A stretch of DNA of 64,000 bases from Rickettsia sp. Oklahoma-10 (GCF_039954865.1 NZ_CP157197.1:1071501-1135500); one strand, 5' to 3'; numbered from the stretch's first letter, positions 42,259 through 52,621 are shown. Translations and numbers: made by a program. Notes: generated by a model not told the origin, from the letters alone.

Positions 42259-43686
42259 ATGTCACCAATAGATGTTTTAATAGTAGACGATGAAGAGGAT
42301 ATACGAAATATCATTGCTGCAATTTTGAAAGATGAAGGCTTTAACCCTAGGGTTGCCGCTAATAGTACTCAGACTCTTAAAATACTATCCGAAAAACCAA
42401 TCTCTGCTGTTATACTTGATATTTGGCTTCAAGGAAGCGAAATGGACGGCCTTGGAATTTTAGAGATAATTAAAAAACGCTATCCTTTAATACCAGTAAT
42501 AATTATTAGTGGTCACGGTACTATAGAAACAGCAGTAAATGCTATCAAAATGGGGGCTTATGATTATATAGAAAAACCATTTAATAATGATAAATTAGTT
42601 ATTTTACTGAAAAGAGCTTGTGAAGTAACAAAGTTAAAACGTGAAAATATAGATTTGAAATCAAAGGTTATAGATAAAACTGAATTAGTAGGTAGATGTT
42701 CGGTAACTCTAAAATATAAAATGGAAATAGAAAAGGCCGCTAGTTCTAGCAGTCGTATAATGATTCACGGTAAAGTTGGTAGTGGTAAAGAACTTGCAGC
42801 AAGGTTAATTCATAAACAATCTAAAAGGGCTAATAATCCATTCATTATTTTCAGCCCCACCTGTATGACTGCAGACAAAATAAACCAAGAATTATTTGGC
42901 GAAGCGGAAAAACAAGCAAATAATAATAAACGTCCTACTATCTTAGAATTTGCTAATAACGGTACTTTATATATAGATGAGATTAGTAATATTCCTATGT
43001 CTATCCAAGTAAAATTATTAAAATTTCTTAAAGACCAAACTATCACAAAACCTTGTGGGGGCAATATTAAGGTTGATATAAAAATTATTACCGGCACTTC
43101 TAAAAATATCCAAGACGAAGTTAATAACGGTAAATTTCTAGAAGATCTATACTATCGTCTTAATGTATTCTCTCTAAAAGTACCTGCATTATATGAAATA
43201 AAAGAAGATATACCATTACTTGTAAAATATTTTGTTAAGCAACTTTCAAAATTTTCAGGTTTAAAAGAGCGTGCCTTTGCAGATGAAACTATTGCAGCTC
43301 TTCAATCCTATGAATGGCCAGGCAATATTAGACAATTACGTAACGTTGTTGAATGGACTTTAATTATGAATCCGCTAACTACAGGTAATAATGAAATTAT
43401 CAAACCTTATATGATACCTTCAGAAATATTAGCAAATAGTGCTAATCTTACAAAGCTTGAAGATAGTTTTGATATGTTAGCTATGCCGCTTAGAGAAGCC
43501 AGAGAAGTTTTTGAGCGTCAATATCTAGCGGCACAAATGAGTCGTTTTAACAACAATATTTCAAAAACATCATCATTTGTCGGTATGGAAAGATCGGCTT
43601 TGCATCGTAAATTAAAATTATTAAGCTTACATGTACCTACTGCAAATAGAATAAAGGAAGAAGAATATGAGGCAGCAAATACTTAA
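42259..43686 (+). CDS. ntrX: NtrX-like response regulator lacking the GAFTGA loop
   Basis: A 475-residue NtrC-class regulator. The receiver domain (1-125) has the acidic pair DDEED, phospho-acceptor D54 in [16 protein letters not shown] (the NtrX-type sequence) and K107. The AAA+ domain has Walker A GKVGSGKE (171-178) and Walker [10 protein letters not shown] (234-242), with an arginine-finger region near [14 protein letters not shown]. The C-terminal Fis-type helix-turn-helix is [20 protein letters not shown]. The sigma-54 contact loop GAFTGA, expected near residue 216, is replaced by [16 protein letters not shown], so it probably does not activate sigma-54. A sensor kinase gene is not adjacent. 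Its end overlaps the next gene by 20 bases. Confidence 0.92.
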   Translation: MSPIDVLIVDDEEDIRNIIAAILKDEGFNPRVAANSTQTLKILSEKPISAVILDIWLQGSEMDGLGILEIIKKRYPLIPVIIISGHGTIETAVNAIKMGAYDYIEKPFNNDKLVILLKRACEVTKLKRENIDLKSKVIDKTELVGRCSVTLKYKMEIEKAASSSSRIMIHGKVGSGKELAARLIHKQSKRANNPFIIFSPTCMTADKINQELFGEAEKQANNNKRPTILEFANNGTLYIDEISNIPMSIQVKLLKFLKDQTITKPCGGNIKVDIKIITGTSKNIQDEVNNGKFLEDLYYRLNVFSLKVPALYEIKEDIPLLVKYFVKQLSKFSGLKERAFADETIAALQSYEWPGNIRQLRNVVEWTLIMNPLTTGNNEIIKPYMIPSEILANSANLTKLEDSFDMLAMPLREAREVFERQYLAAQMSRFNNNISKTSSFVGMERSALHRKLKLLSLHVPTANRIKEEEYEAANT

Positions 43687-45424
43687 AGTCATATCCATAA
43701 TTATTATTTACTTGTTATTAAGCAGCTGTTTTGAATCTACCCGTGATGCAAATGGATTACTTACAGATCACCAAAGTACGGTAATTCAGAATTATATAAT
43801 ATCACAAAATTCTAAAAAACTTCAAGTGAACCTTAAAGAGAAGTTCGGTTCAAATTTAAAAGGAGTAAAATTAATAGGAGTTAAACTAATAAATGAAGAT
43901 TTATCAGGAATAGATTTAACTTCCTGTGAAATATTACGTACTAATTTTGCAGGTAGCAATTTAGAAAAATCTATATTAACAAATGCTATAATACAAGAAA
44001 GTCATTTTGCCGATTCAGTAATAAAAAATATTTCCGGATATAATGCTGACTTTCGAGGTTCAATTTTTAACAAAATAACATTACAAAATACAAATTTTGT
44101 TCAATCAAATTTTAGTGATACTGCATTTAATAAAACTACTATAAAAAATGTTAACTTTGAAAACTCTAAATTTAGTCATGTATTATGGAGCAATACTACT
44201 ATCGATGGTGTTAATTTTCAAAAAGCTAACCTAAAGAATAATAGCTTTAAAAATACTAATATAACAAATTCAATATTTTACGGTACGGATTTAGAAAAAA
44301 GTGTAATAAATAATACCAATTTTACTAATAATTATTTTGAATCTAGCGACCTAAGTCAAACTAAATTAACAACAGTAATAATTAAGGATTCTAACTTCAC
44401 ACAAAGTATTTTTAATGAAGTAAGCTTTAATAATGTACAAAGTAACAATTCTTTCTTTTCATACGCTTCCTTCCAAGATTCAATATTACAAAATATTATT
44501 TTTACTAAATGTGATTTACAAAACAGCACAATTAGTAGTGCAGTTTTAAATCAGTTTAAAATTGATAATAGTATATTAAATAATATGAGTCTAAACAATA
44601 ATAAATTTAATAATTTATCTATAAAAAATAGTACTGCTCATTTTGTAAGGATTAATAAAACTAAAGGTTCAAATCTTACTTTAGATAATATTAGCTATAC
44701 TAACAATATTTTTAGCAATAATGATTTTAAACAATTTATAGTAATTAATACCGATTTAACTGGCAGTGAAATAATAAACTCAAATATAACTAACGGACAA
44801 TTTAATAATGTAAATTTTACTAAAACTGTCATACAAAATGTAAATTTTACAGATGTTAAAATTAATTTAGGAAATTTAAACCAAGTAGCTCTAATAAATT
44901 CCAATCTAATAAATACTATAGTTATTGATTCTACCCTTTCTAATTCACAAATAAATAATATTAACTACCAAGCATATTCTAGTTTTATTAATACTAATGT
45001 TTCTAATAATATTATTTTAAATAGTGATAATTCGAATAAAACCCTACCAAATAATATAATAATACACTCAGCAAAAGATCTACAAAAAATAACTAACTTA
45101 GCAAATATGAATTTAACAAATTTTGATTTGAGCAATTTAATATTTGATAGAGTAGATTTTTCAAATAGTATTTTTAAAAATGCTAACCTAACAAATACGG
45201 CAATTAAAAACTCTTTCTTACAAAACGTAGATTTTTCTGCAACAACAATTTCTAAAACAGATTTTTCAAACTCAATATTAACAGATAGCATATTTAAATC
45301 AGCTAAAATTGATCAGGCTAACTTTAGTAAAGCTGACCTAACAAACGTTGATTTTAGTGATGCAACAATTAAAAATACTTCGTTTAACGAAGCTAAGATA
45401 GGAGGAATGAACGGGGTGGAATAA
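43667..45424 (+). CDS. pentapeptide-repeat lipoprotein
   Basis: A 585-residue protein. The N-terminus is a lipoprotein signal: MRQQILK, a hydrophobic stretch, and lipobox LLSSC with the acceptor C21. From about residue 65 to the end it is made almost entirely of pentapeptide repeats rich in asparagine (patterns like NSxFx[13 protein letters not shown]), about 100 units, predicting a long quadrilateral beta-helix outside the inner membrane. The ATG at 43667 has a good ribosome site (AAGGAAGAAG) and lies inside the last codons of ntrX, so the genes are probably coupled. Function unknown; a surface or periplasmic scaffold is inference. Confidence 0.85.
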   Translation: MRQQILKVISIIIIYLLLSSCFESTRDANGLLTDHQSTVIQNYIISQNSKKLQVNLKEKFGSNLKGVKLIGVKLINEDLSGIDLTSCEILRTNFAGSNLEKSILTNAIIQESHFADSVIKNISGYNADFRGSIFNKITLQNTNFVQSNFSDTAFNKTTIKNVNFENSKFSHVLWSNTTIDGVNFQKANLKNNSFKNTNITNSIFYGTDLEKSVINNTNFTNNYFESSDLSQTKLTTVIIKDSNFTQSIFNEVSFNNVQSNNSFFSYASFQDSILQNIIFTKCDLQNSTISSAVLNQFKIDNSILNNMSLNNNKFNNLSIKNSTAHFVRINKTKGSNLTLDNISYTNNIFSNNDFKQFIVINTDLTGSEIINSNITNGQFNNVNFTKTVIQNVNFTDVKINLGNLNQVALINSNLINTIVIDSTLSNSQINNINYQAYSSFINTNVSNNIILNSDNSNKTLPNNIIIHSAKDLQKITNLANMNLTNFDLSNLIFDRVDFSNSIFKNANLTNTAIKNSFLQNVDFSATTISKTDFSNSILTDSIFKSAKIDQANFSKADLTNVDFSDATIKNTSFNEAKIGGMNGVE

Positions 45425-46369
45425 TTTATTTAAACATCATAGCTAAACAACTGCAAAGAGTACAGCAATACCATGCAATAAAGCCAATCACACAACGTGG
45501 CAATGAGTATACTTCACGTAAATAAAAATTAGTAGAAGACAATCAACTTAAAAAAGAGCAAGGAGTCTATAAGCTGAGGAGCAAAGCATAATACGAGCAC
45601 TGGAGGACTGACAAAAACAATATATCCAATTTTTCAAGTTGATCAAGTATATGTCCTACATTTGGTTGCTTTTTAAAAACCTTACTTTAGTAGAAAAATA
45701 TTAAACGGTATAAATGCATTATTATTTATAAACGTAGGACATTGTTTCTTCATTCTATTAATCATTTGTTGTTATTTAAGATTATTTTCTTTTGTTTTCC
45801 GGCTATCCTTTTATAGATTTAGTAGTTTAATCAGTTTCTACAAATATTTCCTGAGGAGTTTGTAGCTGATCAATTTGCTCAATAATGTTTTAATCTTCTT
45901 TTATCTTTGGTTTTACTCCTTTCACATCAATATATTTTATAACTTTTTTAATTTTATTTAAGATTCTTTTACTTGTTTTTGGAAAATTTTTGGGGCAATG
46001 ACTTAATCAAGTTAATAAAACTACTACATATTTCTTTTAGAATATTAACTGCAGGTAAAGCTATTTTCTGTATTCATACATAATATTTTACATAACCCGC
46101 TAGCAACAACCTAATATTTTAGACTCATATTCTTAGACATAGGAGATTTATGTCTAAGAATATCCCTAACTTCAGTTAGATTATTAGCTAAATAAAGTAA
46201 TGCTTTTTCTCCTCTAACTTGGTAGATTGATTAGCACATAACTAGCTATATCTGCCTGAACATCTATAGTATCAATAAGTATTATATTTTTAGTATCATT
46301 AAAAGAAAGGATGTCTTTGTTTGCGTTATATGGCTATCTTCTCTTAATTTATCTAGCACATCATATAGT
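45425..46369. other. decayed stretch with a repeat-like block and minus-strand ORF remains
   Basis: At about 45530-45640 a GC-richer block (GAGCAAGGAGTCTATAAGC, GCATAATACGAGCACTGGAG) resembles the element in front of radA. From 46340 down to 45750 the minus strand holds short pieces: DTKNIILIDTIDVQADIASY, LANNLTEVRDILRHKSPMSK and INRMKKQCPTFINNNAFIPF. They belong to a lost gene I cannot name. Confidence 0.45.
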
Positions 46370-48151
46370 TTATAAATACTTATCCAACACATCCGACATG
46401 ATTTTACGAGCTATTGGGGCAGCTGCTTTACTCCCCCCTCCCCCATGATCAATAAAAACAGTAATGGAATATTGAGGATTATGATAAGGAGCGAAACCTA
46501 AGAATAAGGCATGATTACGCCTTTTCCAAGCAATAGAATCACGGCTTAAATCGTCTTTAGCATTTAGTTTACTTTGTACTTGAGAAGTACCTGTTTTACC
46601 AGCAAGTTTCCTATTTTCCCCTAGAATTCTATTATAGTACGCTGTACCTCCCGCAATATTAACAGTATTATATAAACTGTCTTGTATTATTTTGATATTT
46701 TCAGGCTTAATATTGACATTATAAAATTCCGGATTATTTTTTAATATTCTGGGTGTATAGAGCTTGCCATGGCTTGCAATAGCTGTAATAAATCTTGCAA
46801 GCTGAATTGGTGTCACTCCTAAAAATCCCTGCCCAATTGCTAAATTAAAACTATCCCCTATTGACCAAGGCAACTTGAATTTTTTCTTTTTCCATTCTTT
46901 GGAAGGGATAAAACCCGTATTTTCAGGAGCTAAATCAATACCGGTCTTTGAACCAAATCCAAATTCTCTGGCAACTTCAAGAATTTTATCCGGCCCTATT
47001 ATTCTTGCTAATTCATACATATAAATATTACAAGAATGTTTTAAAGCAGACATCATATCAAGAGTACCATGTCCACTATGATTCCAACATCTAAAGCTAT
47101 TAGTATTCAGGGCAGAGCTACCATCACAAAAAACGGTTTTATTAGGATCAATCCCTAGTTCAAGGGCTGCAAGTACAGTAATTATTTTAAAAACTGAACC
47201 TGGAGGATATGAGTTTTGTATCACCTTATTAATTAAAGGTTTATACGGATCTCCTGTTAAACTTTGCCAATAATTTTCAGATAATTTACTGAAATTATTG
47301 GATTCAAAACCTGGTGTAGAAGCACAAATTAATACGTTTCCGGTTCTAGTATCCAGCACTATTGCTGAAGAACCTTTAGGATTTAAATATTGCCATATCT
47401 TTTGTTGAAGAGAAGCATCAATATTTAAATATATATCTTCACCTGATTTAGTAGGGGTACCTGATATTTCTCTTACCTGTTTACCGTAAGCATTGACTTC
47501 TACTTTTTTATAACCAAATTCTCCTCGTAATTTGTTATCATAATATTTTTCAATACCGGACTTACCTATATTAAAATCACTTAAACTATATATATTTAAC
47601 TCTTTCTTCTCTTGCTCATTTATTTGACCAAGATAACCTATTAAGTGAGAAGTAACACTTGAAAAAGGATAAAACCTCAAATATCCTATATCAATAAATA
47701 TTGAAGCTAGTTTATGTTTTTGTTCTTCAATCACTGATACTTGCTGCCAATCAAGCTGATCAAATATTACTAAAGGTACATGACGACTAGATTTTTTAAT
47801 CTTTTGTTTAATAAAATTAAATTTTTCTAAAGATAAATTTAAAATATTACTAATTATTTCTAATTCATCTCTATAATTATTATTAATGCTTCTATCTATT
47901 ACTAGTTGATAGCATGGTTTATTAGTAGCTAGAATATTGCCGTCTAAATCATAAATGCTTCCTCTACTAGGAGGTAGTACAACAAAATTAATACGGTTTT
48001 TATCTGATAAAGTCTTATATTCTTCACTTTTAATAAGCTGTAAATAAAACATTCTTATTCCAAGCAAAGATAAAAATCCGAGTTTACCGACTCCGATTAC
48101 AAATGCCCTTCGTGAAATTAACTCACCATGTAGTATTTTTTTATTTAGCAT
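46370..48151 (-). CDS. mrdA: penicillin-binding protein 2 (peptidoglycan transpeptidase of the elongasome)
   Basis: A 593-residue class B PBP. A single N-terminal membrane helix (about 20-40) precedes the dimerisation domain (RGSIYDLDGNILATN) and the transpeptidase domain with SxxK (PGSVFKII, near 318), SxN (HSCNIYMYE) and KTG (AGKTGTSQV, near 517). It cross-links side-wall peptidoglycan together with RodA and the Mre complex. The start overlaps the end of mreD by 11 bases, showing coupling. The length and all three active-site motifs are normal. Confidence 0.96.
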   Translation of the reverse strand: MLNKKILHGELISRRAFVIGVGKLGFLSLLGIRMFYLQLIKSEEYKTLSDKNRINFVVLPPSRGSIYDLDGNILATNKPCYQLVIDRSINNNYRDELEIISNILNLSLEKFNFIKQKIKKSSRHVPLVIFDQLDWQQVSVIEEQKHKLASIFIDIGYLRFYPFSSVTSHLIGYLGQINEQEKKELNIYSLSDFNIGKSGIEKYYDNKLRGEFGYKKVEVNAYGKQVREISGTPTKSGEDIYLNIDASLQQKIWQYLNPKGSSAIVLDTRTGNVLICASTPGFESNNFSKLSENYWQSLTGDPYKPLINKVIQNSYPPGSVFKIITVLAALELGIDPNKTVFCDGSSALNTNSFRCWNHSGHGTLDMMSALKHSCNIYMYELARIIGPDKILEVAREFGFGSKTGIDLAPENTGFIPSKEWKKKKFKLPWSIGDSFNLAIGQGFLGVTPIQLARFITAIASHGKLYTPRILKNNPEFYNVNIKPENIKIIQDSLYNTVNIAGGTAYYNRILGENRKLAGKTGTSQVQSKLNAKDDLSRDSIAWKRRNHALFLGFAPYHNPQYSITVFIDHGGGGSKAAAPIARKIMSDVLDKYL

Positions 48152-48662
48152 ACTTCTTAAAGTAATTCATAGGCGGGTCAAGTATAAGACGAACTAAATT
48201 ATAAGAAAATATAGTTGTAAAAAATTGAAAGGAAATTGTTAAATATCCGTCTGTGTCTAACTTTTTGATTGTTACTAGTAAATACTTAAAATATAATATA
48301 AATAAACAATAAACGCAAAAAATAATGAAATGTATCAAATAATTTTTAGTTACACAATATTTTGAAGATACTTTATAAATCATATATGCCAATAAAAAAA
48401 CTAAAGAATTTGTACCGATAGGTGTCCCACTTATTTGATCTATCAATAGACCGAGGAAAAACATTCCAAAAATATTTAATGAATATAACGACATAAAATA
48501 ATAAATAAATATAATTTCTACCGCCGGAAAAATTCTGCTTTGAATATTTATTCTATAACTTACCAACGGAAATAATATTATAAAAAAACATAATAAAGCA
48601 AACAATAATTTTAATATTATTTGTAAGCTATTTTTATATATTTCTTGTTTTATTTTTAACAT
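48141..48662 (-). CDS. mreD: rod shape-determining protein MreD
   Basis: A 173-residue protein of five or six membrane helices with FLGLLIDQISGTPIGTNSLV, the G-x-x-x-D-x-x-x-g-x-P-x-G-x-x-a signature of MreD. It links the MreBC cytoskeleton to wall synthesis. mreB and mreC, its usual upstream neighbours, are not in the window; only mrdA follows. The sequence conservation outside the signature is low, as is typical for this family. Confidence 0.85.
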   Translation of the reverse strand: MLKIKQEIYKNSLQIILKLLFALLCFFIILFPLVSYRINIQSRIFPAVEIIFIYYFMSLYSLNIFGMFFLGLLIDQISGTPIGTNSLVFLLAYMIYKVSSKYCVTKNYLIHFIIFCVYCLFILYFKYLLVTIKKLDTDGYLTISFQFFTTIFSYNLVRLILDPPMNYFKKYAK

Positions 48663-48722
48663 AAAGAGTTTTTTATATTATTTTGTCGGCAATTGTCATG
48701 TTACAGTTTGATTGGCAATTAG

Positions 48723-48757
48723 GTTGTCATCCCGCGACTTAATCGCGGGATGACAAC
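48723..48757. repeat. perfect 15-bp hairpin palindrome (RPE core)
   Basis: GTTGTCATCCCGCGA (48723-48737), loop CTTAA, then TCGCGGGATGACAAC (48743-48757): a perfect 15-base inverted repeat, GC-rich against an AT-rich background, in the 280-base gap between ftsI and mreD. It is a version of the GTCATCCCG...CGGGATGAC repeat seen in uvrC and before ftsI. No T run follows on either strand, so it is not a classical terminator. Confidence 0.85.
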
Positions 48758-48942
48758 AAGAAATCTAATGAACCCAACAATCAAACCATATCCAACGTGT
48801 ACAAAATATAAATTAATTTTCTATTTTGTACAGTGTAAAAAAATGAATATAGACTCTACTAATTCACAACAAGTTTATTCATTAAATTTCCATTTTTTGA
48901 CATAAAAAACCTCCTTTTTATCTTATAAGTAAAGATTAATTT

Positions 48943-50643
48943 TTAACTTTCCTCTTCATTTTGTTCTATCGGTTCTAAACCATATAAAGATATCATACGT
49001 TCAAAAACTCTACCGGCAGTCGGAGCAGCCGTCCAGCTTGCTGTCGCAAAACCAAAGCTTTCTTTATTAGGCTTTGGTTCATCAAACCTGATAAAAATAA
49101 CATATTGCGGATTAGATGCAGGTAGTACACCTAAAAATGATGAAGCTCTACTATTTTTAAGATATTTCTTTTTACCTCCTGCACCTTGTGAAAGTTTTTC
49201 TGCTGTACCTGTCTTGCCGCCAACAAGATAGCCTTTGACTTCTGCCCTTTTGCCATTACCTTCTTTTACTACCGATCTAAATAATTTCTTCATTTGGGTA
49301 GAGGTATTTTCACTAAAAACCCTTGTACCTATTACTTTTTCATCCTTTCTTTTTAATAAAGTAAGATCATATAAAGTACCGCCGTTAACAACCGGTAACA
49401 TTGCTCTAACAAAATGCAAGGGACTAATTGAAATGCCATAGCCATACGACATAGTAACACTCGTTAACTCATTCCACCTTTTTTCGGAAGGAAATAACGG
49501 CGTACCCCGTTCCGGCAATTCTATTTGTAACTGATCTAATAACCCTAATTTTTTTAGATATTTTTTAAAATTGCTTTTGCCAATTTCAAGCATAATTTGA
49601 CTTGTACCAATATTTGAAGAATATAGAAAAATCTCAGGTACACTATGCCACCCTTGCCTTGGCGTATAATCCTTAAGCTGGAACCCTCCTACTTTCATAT
49701 AACTAATGTCATAAGCATCGTTCATATTTATTGCACCGGTATCAAAACCGACTGCCAGAGTTAATGCCTTAAACACTGAACCCATTTCATAAATGCCAAG
49801 ACTTGCTATATTAAATAACTCTTCTGGTCTTGCTAAATTAGGATGATGAGGATCGAAATCAGGCTTATTTACTAATGCTAAAATCTCGCCGTTATTTGGA
49901 TTGGCAATAATTCCTACTGCTCCTATAGCATTAAATTGCTTTAAAGTTTTATCAATCTCCTCACTTAAAATACTTTGCAACCTTATATCAATTGATAATT
50001 TAAGTGGCTCTTTCCAGTTCCCTGGTTCATTTAATGCATGATCGGAATTAGTTAAATACTTATCATAAGCGAGTTCTAGGCCACTAAGCCCCACCGAATC
50101 TCTACCTACATAACCGACAACATGGGACAATAAATTAGAAAAGATATAAATTCGTTTCTGCTCTTCTTCAAAATCAAAACCCAGTAACCCAAGACTAGTG
50201 ATTTTTTCTTGCTGACTAGGTAATAAATCTCTTTTAACCCATATAAAATTTTTATTTGACTTAAGTTCTGCAAGTAATTTAGCTTTATTAATATCAGGTA
50301 AAATTTCCGCTAGCTTTTTTACAGAAGTTTCAGGATCAAGTACTATTTGTGGATTAGCAAATAATGACGCAGAAGGTAGATTAACTGCTAATAAATTACC
50401 GTTACGATCAACTATTTCTTTTCTAAATTGATTATTTTTTTTACAAGAATTGAGATTCTTATCGTAAACACTAGTAGCAACAATTATTAACCTATAAGAT
50501 AAAGTACAAAAAAGAAAAGAAAATCCACAAATAACAATCAATAATCGGATTTTTATATTTTTACTACAAACATTCCAAATTATTAGACTTTTAATTGCAG
50601 GTTTCCATTTTTCTAAAATATATTTCATAAAATAAGTTGTCAT
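48943..50643 (-). CDS. ftsI: penicillin-binding protein 3 (septal transpeptidase)
   Basis: A 566-residue class B PBP of the FtsI type. A short cytoplasmic tail and one membrane helix (about 31-53) are followed by KEIVDRNGNLLAVNLP and the transpeptidase domain with SxxK (MGSVFKALT, near 289), SxN (YSSNIGTSQ) and KTG (GGKTGTAEK, near 476). It builds septal peptidoglycan. The first ATG (MTTYF) lies inside the palindromic repeat upstream; the next, at 50628 (MKYILEKWKP), may be the native start. It lies in the order mraZ-rsmH-ftsL-ftsI of the division and cell wall cluster. Confidence 0.95.
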   Translation of the reverse strand: MTTYFMKYILEKWKPAIKSLIIWNVCSKNIKIRLLIVICGFSFLFCTLSYRLIIVATSVYDKNLNSCKKNNQFRKEIVDRNGNLLAVNLPSASLFANPQIVLDPETSVKKLAEILPDINKAKLLAELKSNKNFIWVKRDLLPSQQEKITSLGLLGFDFEEEQKRIYIFSNLLSHVVGYVGRDSVGLSGLELAYDKYLTNSDHALNEPGNWKEPLKLSIDIRLQSILSEEIDKTLKQFNAIGAVGIIANPNNGEILALVNKPDFDPHHPNLARPEELFNIASLGIYEMGSVFKALTLAVGFDTGAINMNDAYDISYMKVGGFQLKDYTPRQGWHSVPEIFLYSSNIGTSQIMLEIGKSNFKKYLKKLGLLDQLQIELPERGTPLFPSEKRWNELTSVTMSYGYGISISPLHFVRAMLPVVNGGTLYDLTLLKRKDEKVIGTRVFSENTSTQMKKLFRSVVKEGNGKRAEVKGYLVGGKTGTAEKLSQGAGGKKKYLKNSRASSFLGVLPASNPQYVIFIRFDEPKPNKESFGFATASWTAAPTAGRVFERMISLYGLEPIEQNEEES

Positions 50644-50716
50644 CCCGTGACTTGATCACGGTATCTATATATAAATATTAATTTTTTGGATACCGCTCTA
50701 ACAAGTGGCGGTATGA
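50637..50716. repeat. RPE-like palindromic element between ftsL and ftsI
   Basis: GTTGTCATCCCGTGACTTGA ... GGTATC at one end and GGATACCG ... GGCGGTATGACAAT at the other form an imperfect palindrome of about 80 bases. It is the same family as the copy overlapping recO (CCGTGACTTGATC, GGTATCC). The left end contributes the first ATG of ftsI and the right end lies next to the ftsL stop. Confidence 0.8.
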
Positions 50717-50719
50717 CAA

Positions 50720-51109
50720 TCACTTCACCCTACTCGAAACAGTCTGTATATACTTATTATTCGTAATTCTTCTATAACGCCATTTACTGTCCTTAGGAAT
50801 ACTAATATTATGAACAACTTTAATATTTTGGGTAGTAGTAGGTAGCAATGGATCCTTTATCATTTGATAAGATTTAACTGTTTCTAATTTTAAATAAGCC
50901 GCTACAAGCTTTTTTAGCCTAGCCGGTGACATTAGATAAGCTTGCTCTGCTTTTAAAATATGAATATTATTATTCTCACTATTTATTTGTTTTATAACAC
51001 TATTTAATTGATAATCAAGGGTTGAGACCCGCTCCTTTATGCTAAACAAACTACATACTGCTATAATTGTTATCAATAATGTTAAATAATGGAATTTTCT
51101 TATACTCAT
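50720..51109 (-). CDS. ftsL: cell division protein FtsL (probable)
   Basis: A 129-residue bitopic protein: one membrane helix at about 8-24 (LTLLITIIAVCSLFSI), then a coiled coil (about 28-60) ending in KAEQAYLMSPARLKKLVAAY. That last motif is the E-x-A-Y-L-x-x-P-x-R-i-x-x-l-A ending typical of FtsL in alphaproteobacteria. It lies between rsmH and ftsI, the usual place of ftsL. FtsL recruits the septal synthase with FtsB and FtsQ. Primary sequence is poorly conserved in this family, so position and topology carry the call. Confidence 0.85.
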   Translation of the reverse strand: MSIRKFHYLTLLITIIAVCSLFSIKERVSTLDYQLNSVIKQINSENNNIHILKAEQAYLMSPARLKKLVAAYLKLETVKSYQMIKDPLLPTTTQNIKVVHNISIPKDSKWRYRRITNNKYIQTVSSRVK

Positions 51110-51120
51110 AACTCATTTAC

Positions 51121-52041
51121 TCATATATCAACTTTTGCTGCCCGCAGCTTTGCCGATCTTGCTCTAATATTCAATGCTACTTCTTTATCTGACGGTGCTA
51201 ACACTTTGTTAGTAATAATCTTAAGCCATTTATTTGGATTAATGACCGTATAGTCTTTAGCATACTTTGATCTTGCTACCAGCTTTTCCGAATTTTCTTT
51301 AAAGAAATTCTTAACTATTCTATCTTCTAAAGAGTGAAAAGATACCACAACTAAACGTCCGTCTTTATTTAATATATTCTGCACATTTGCTAAAAATCTT
51401 TCTAATTCTCTCAGTTCATCGTTAATATAAATCCTAATAGCTTGAAAGGTTTTAGTTGCAGGATCAATTTTGCTTTTTCTAAATCCTATACTACTCCTAA
51501 CAATCTCGGCTAACTTACCTGTACTATTAATTCTCACTGTTTTTCTATATTCTACAATTCTCTTAGCAATTCTGCGTGAAAAATGTTCATCACCATACTT
51601 GTAAAGTATGTCGGCAAGCTCCTTTTCTTTCACCGTATTTATAAATGTATCTGCACTTAACCCTTGTCCGCTCATACGCATATCTAATGGGCTGTCATGT
51701 AAAAATGAAAATCCTCTATCTGCTATATCTAACTGCATTGATGAAACACCCAAGTCTAGAACTATCCCATCAAATTTTTTGTCCTTAAGCTTTGTAAAAC
51801 AATCCGCAAAATTCGTTTCTATAAAATCAAACCTAATACCATAATTTTGTTTAATTCTTTCAGCTATTTTAATCACATGCGGATCACGATCTAAAGCTAT
51901 CACATAGCATTTACAGCTTTCTAATATTGCTTTGCTATACCCTCCTGCCCCAAACGTACAATCTAAATAAGATTCACCATCTTTTGGAGCTAAATTTGCT
52001 AGCATTTCATTTAGCATTACCGGTATATGAGATTGCGGCAT
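51121..52041 (-). CDS. rsmH: 16S rRNA (cytosine-1402-N4)-methyltransferase
   Basis: A 306-residue RsmH (MraW). [20 protein letters not shown] is the family N-terminus, SYLDCTFGAGGYSKAIL (25-40) the SAM site, and KFDGIVLDLGVSSMQLDIADR the second motif. KTFQAIRIYINDELRELERF and RLVVVSFHSLEDRIVKNFF complete the fold. The start codon overlaps the mraZ stop by one base (TAATG), and ftsL starts 11 bases beyond its end. Confidence 0.96.
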   Translation of the reverse strand: MPQSHIPVMLNEMLANLAPKDGESYLDCTFGAGGYSKAILESCKCYVIALDRDPHVIKIAERIKQNYGIRFDFIETNFADCFTKLKDKKFDGIVLDLGVSSMQLDIADRGFSFLHDSPLDMRMSGQGLSADTFINTVKEKELADILYKYGDEHFSRRIAKRIVEYRKTVRINSTGKLAEIVRSSIGFRKSKIDPATKTFQAIRIYINDELRELERFLANVQNILNKDGRLVVVSFHSLEDRIVKNFFKENSEKLVARSKYAKDYTVINPNKWLKIITNKVLAPSDKEVALNIRARSAKLRAAKVDI

Positions 52042-52490
52042 TAATTTGCATTCCTTAGAGTTAACCGTTTTTCATGGGCAATTTTTTGAGCAGAATTTAA
52101 ATATTTCTCAAAATTCTGTGGCTGCCAAATCTCAAAAATCACTCCCTTACCTACAAAACATGCTTGCTCCTCAATCCCTGCATGATGCATTAAAGACTGT
52201 GGCAATATAACTCTTCCCTCACCGTCAAACGAAAGTTGTACAGCTTCCCCAAATATTATGGTCTCAAATGCATCACGTTCCTTAGAATAAGGATCAAGTC
52301 TTTCAATCATTTGCTTTAATTTTTCTATATGCGAAATACCACACACCTCTATACAGTTATTCCTAATCGATGGATAGGCAATTACGCCATTAAATAATTC
52401 TTTTCCTAGTACCGCACGGTAATTCGCCGGCACCGACACCCGACTCTTTTTATCAACACCATTTATATACTTCGATAAAAATACATTCAT
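52041..52490 (-). CDS. mraZ: transcriptional regulator MraZ
   Basis: A 149-residue MraZ with two AbrB-like DNA-binding halves: the first carries [20 protein letters not shown], the second [20 protein letters not shown]. MraZ forms octameric rings and represses the division and wall cluster by binding repeats in front of its own gene. It is the first gene of the block. Its upstream region is shared, back-to-back, with the relic antitoxin gene. Confidence 0.95.
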   Translation of the reverse strand: MNVFLSKYINGVDKKSRVSVPANYRAVLGKELFNGVIAYPSIRNNCIEVCGISHIEKLKQMIERLDPYSKERDAFETIIFGEAVQLSFDGEGRVILPQSLMHHAGIEEQACFVGKGVIFEIWQPQNFEKYLNSAQKIAHEKRLTLRNAN

Positions 52491-52588
52491 TGGTATAGCC
52501 TGGGTTAATTTGGGATTTAATGGAAAATTATAGGATATTATAGGAATATAACGGAGTCAAGGGTTTTAATAACTTAACATTTAAAATA

Positions 52589-52621
52589 TTGACATCAGTT
52601 TTAAACTAAGCTAGTTTAAAA
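52589..52621 (+). promoter_or_regulatory. promoter and operator palindrome of a former toxin-antitoxin operon
   Basis: TTGACA (52589-52594), 17 bases, then TAGTTT (52612-52617) makes a promoter. A perfect inverted repeat TTTTAAACTA (52599-52608) / TAGTTTAAAA (52612-52621), spaced by AGC, covers the spacer and -10 box. This is the place where Phd/VapB antitoxins bind to repress their own operon. The relic antitoxin ATG follows at 52647. Confidence 0.6.
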
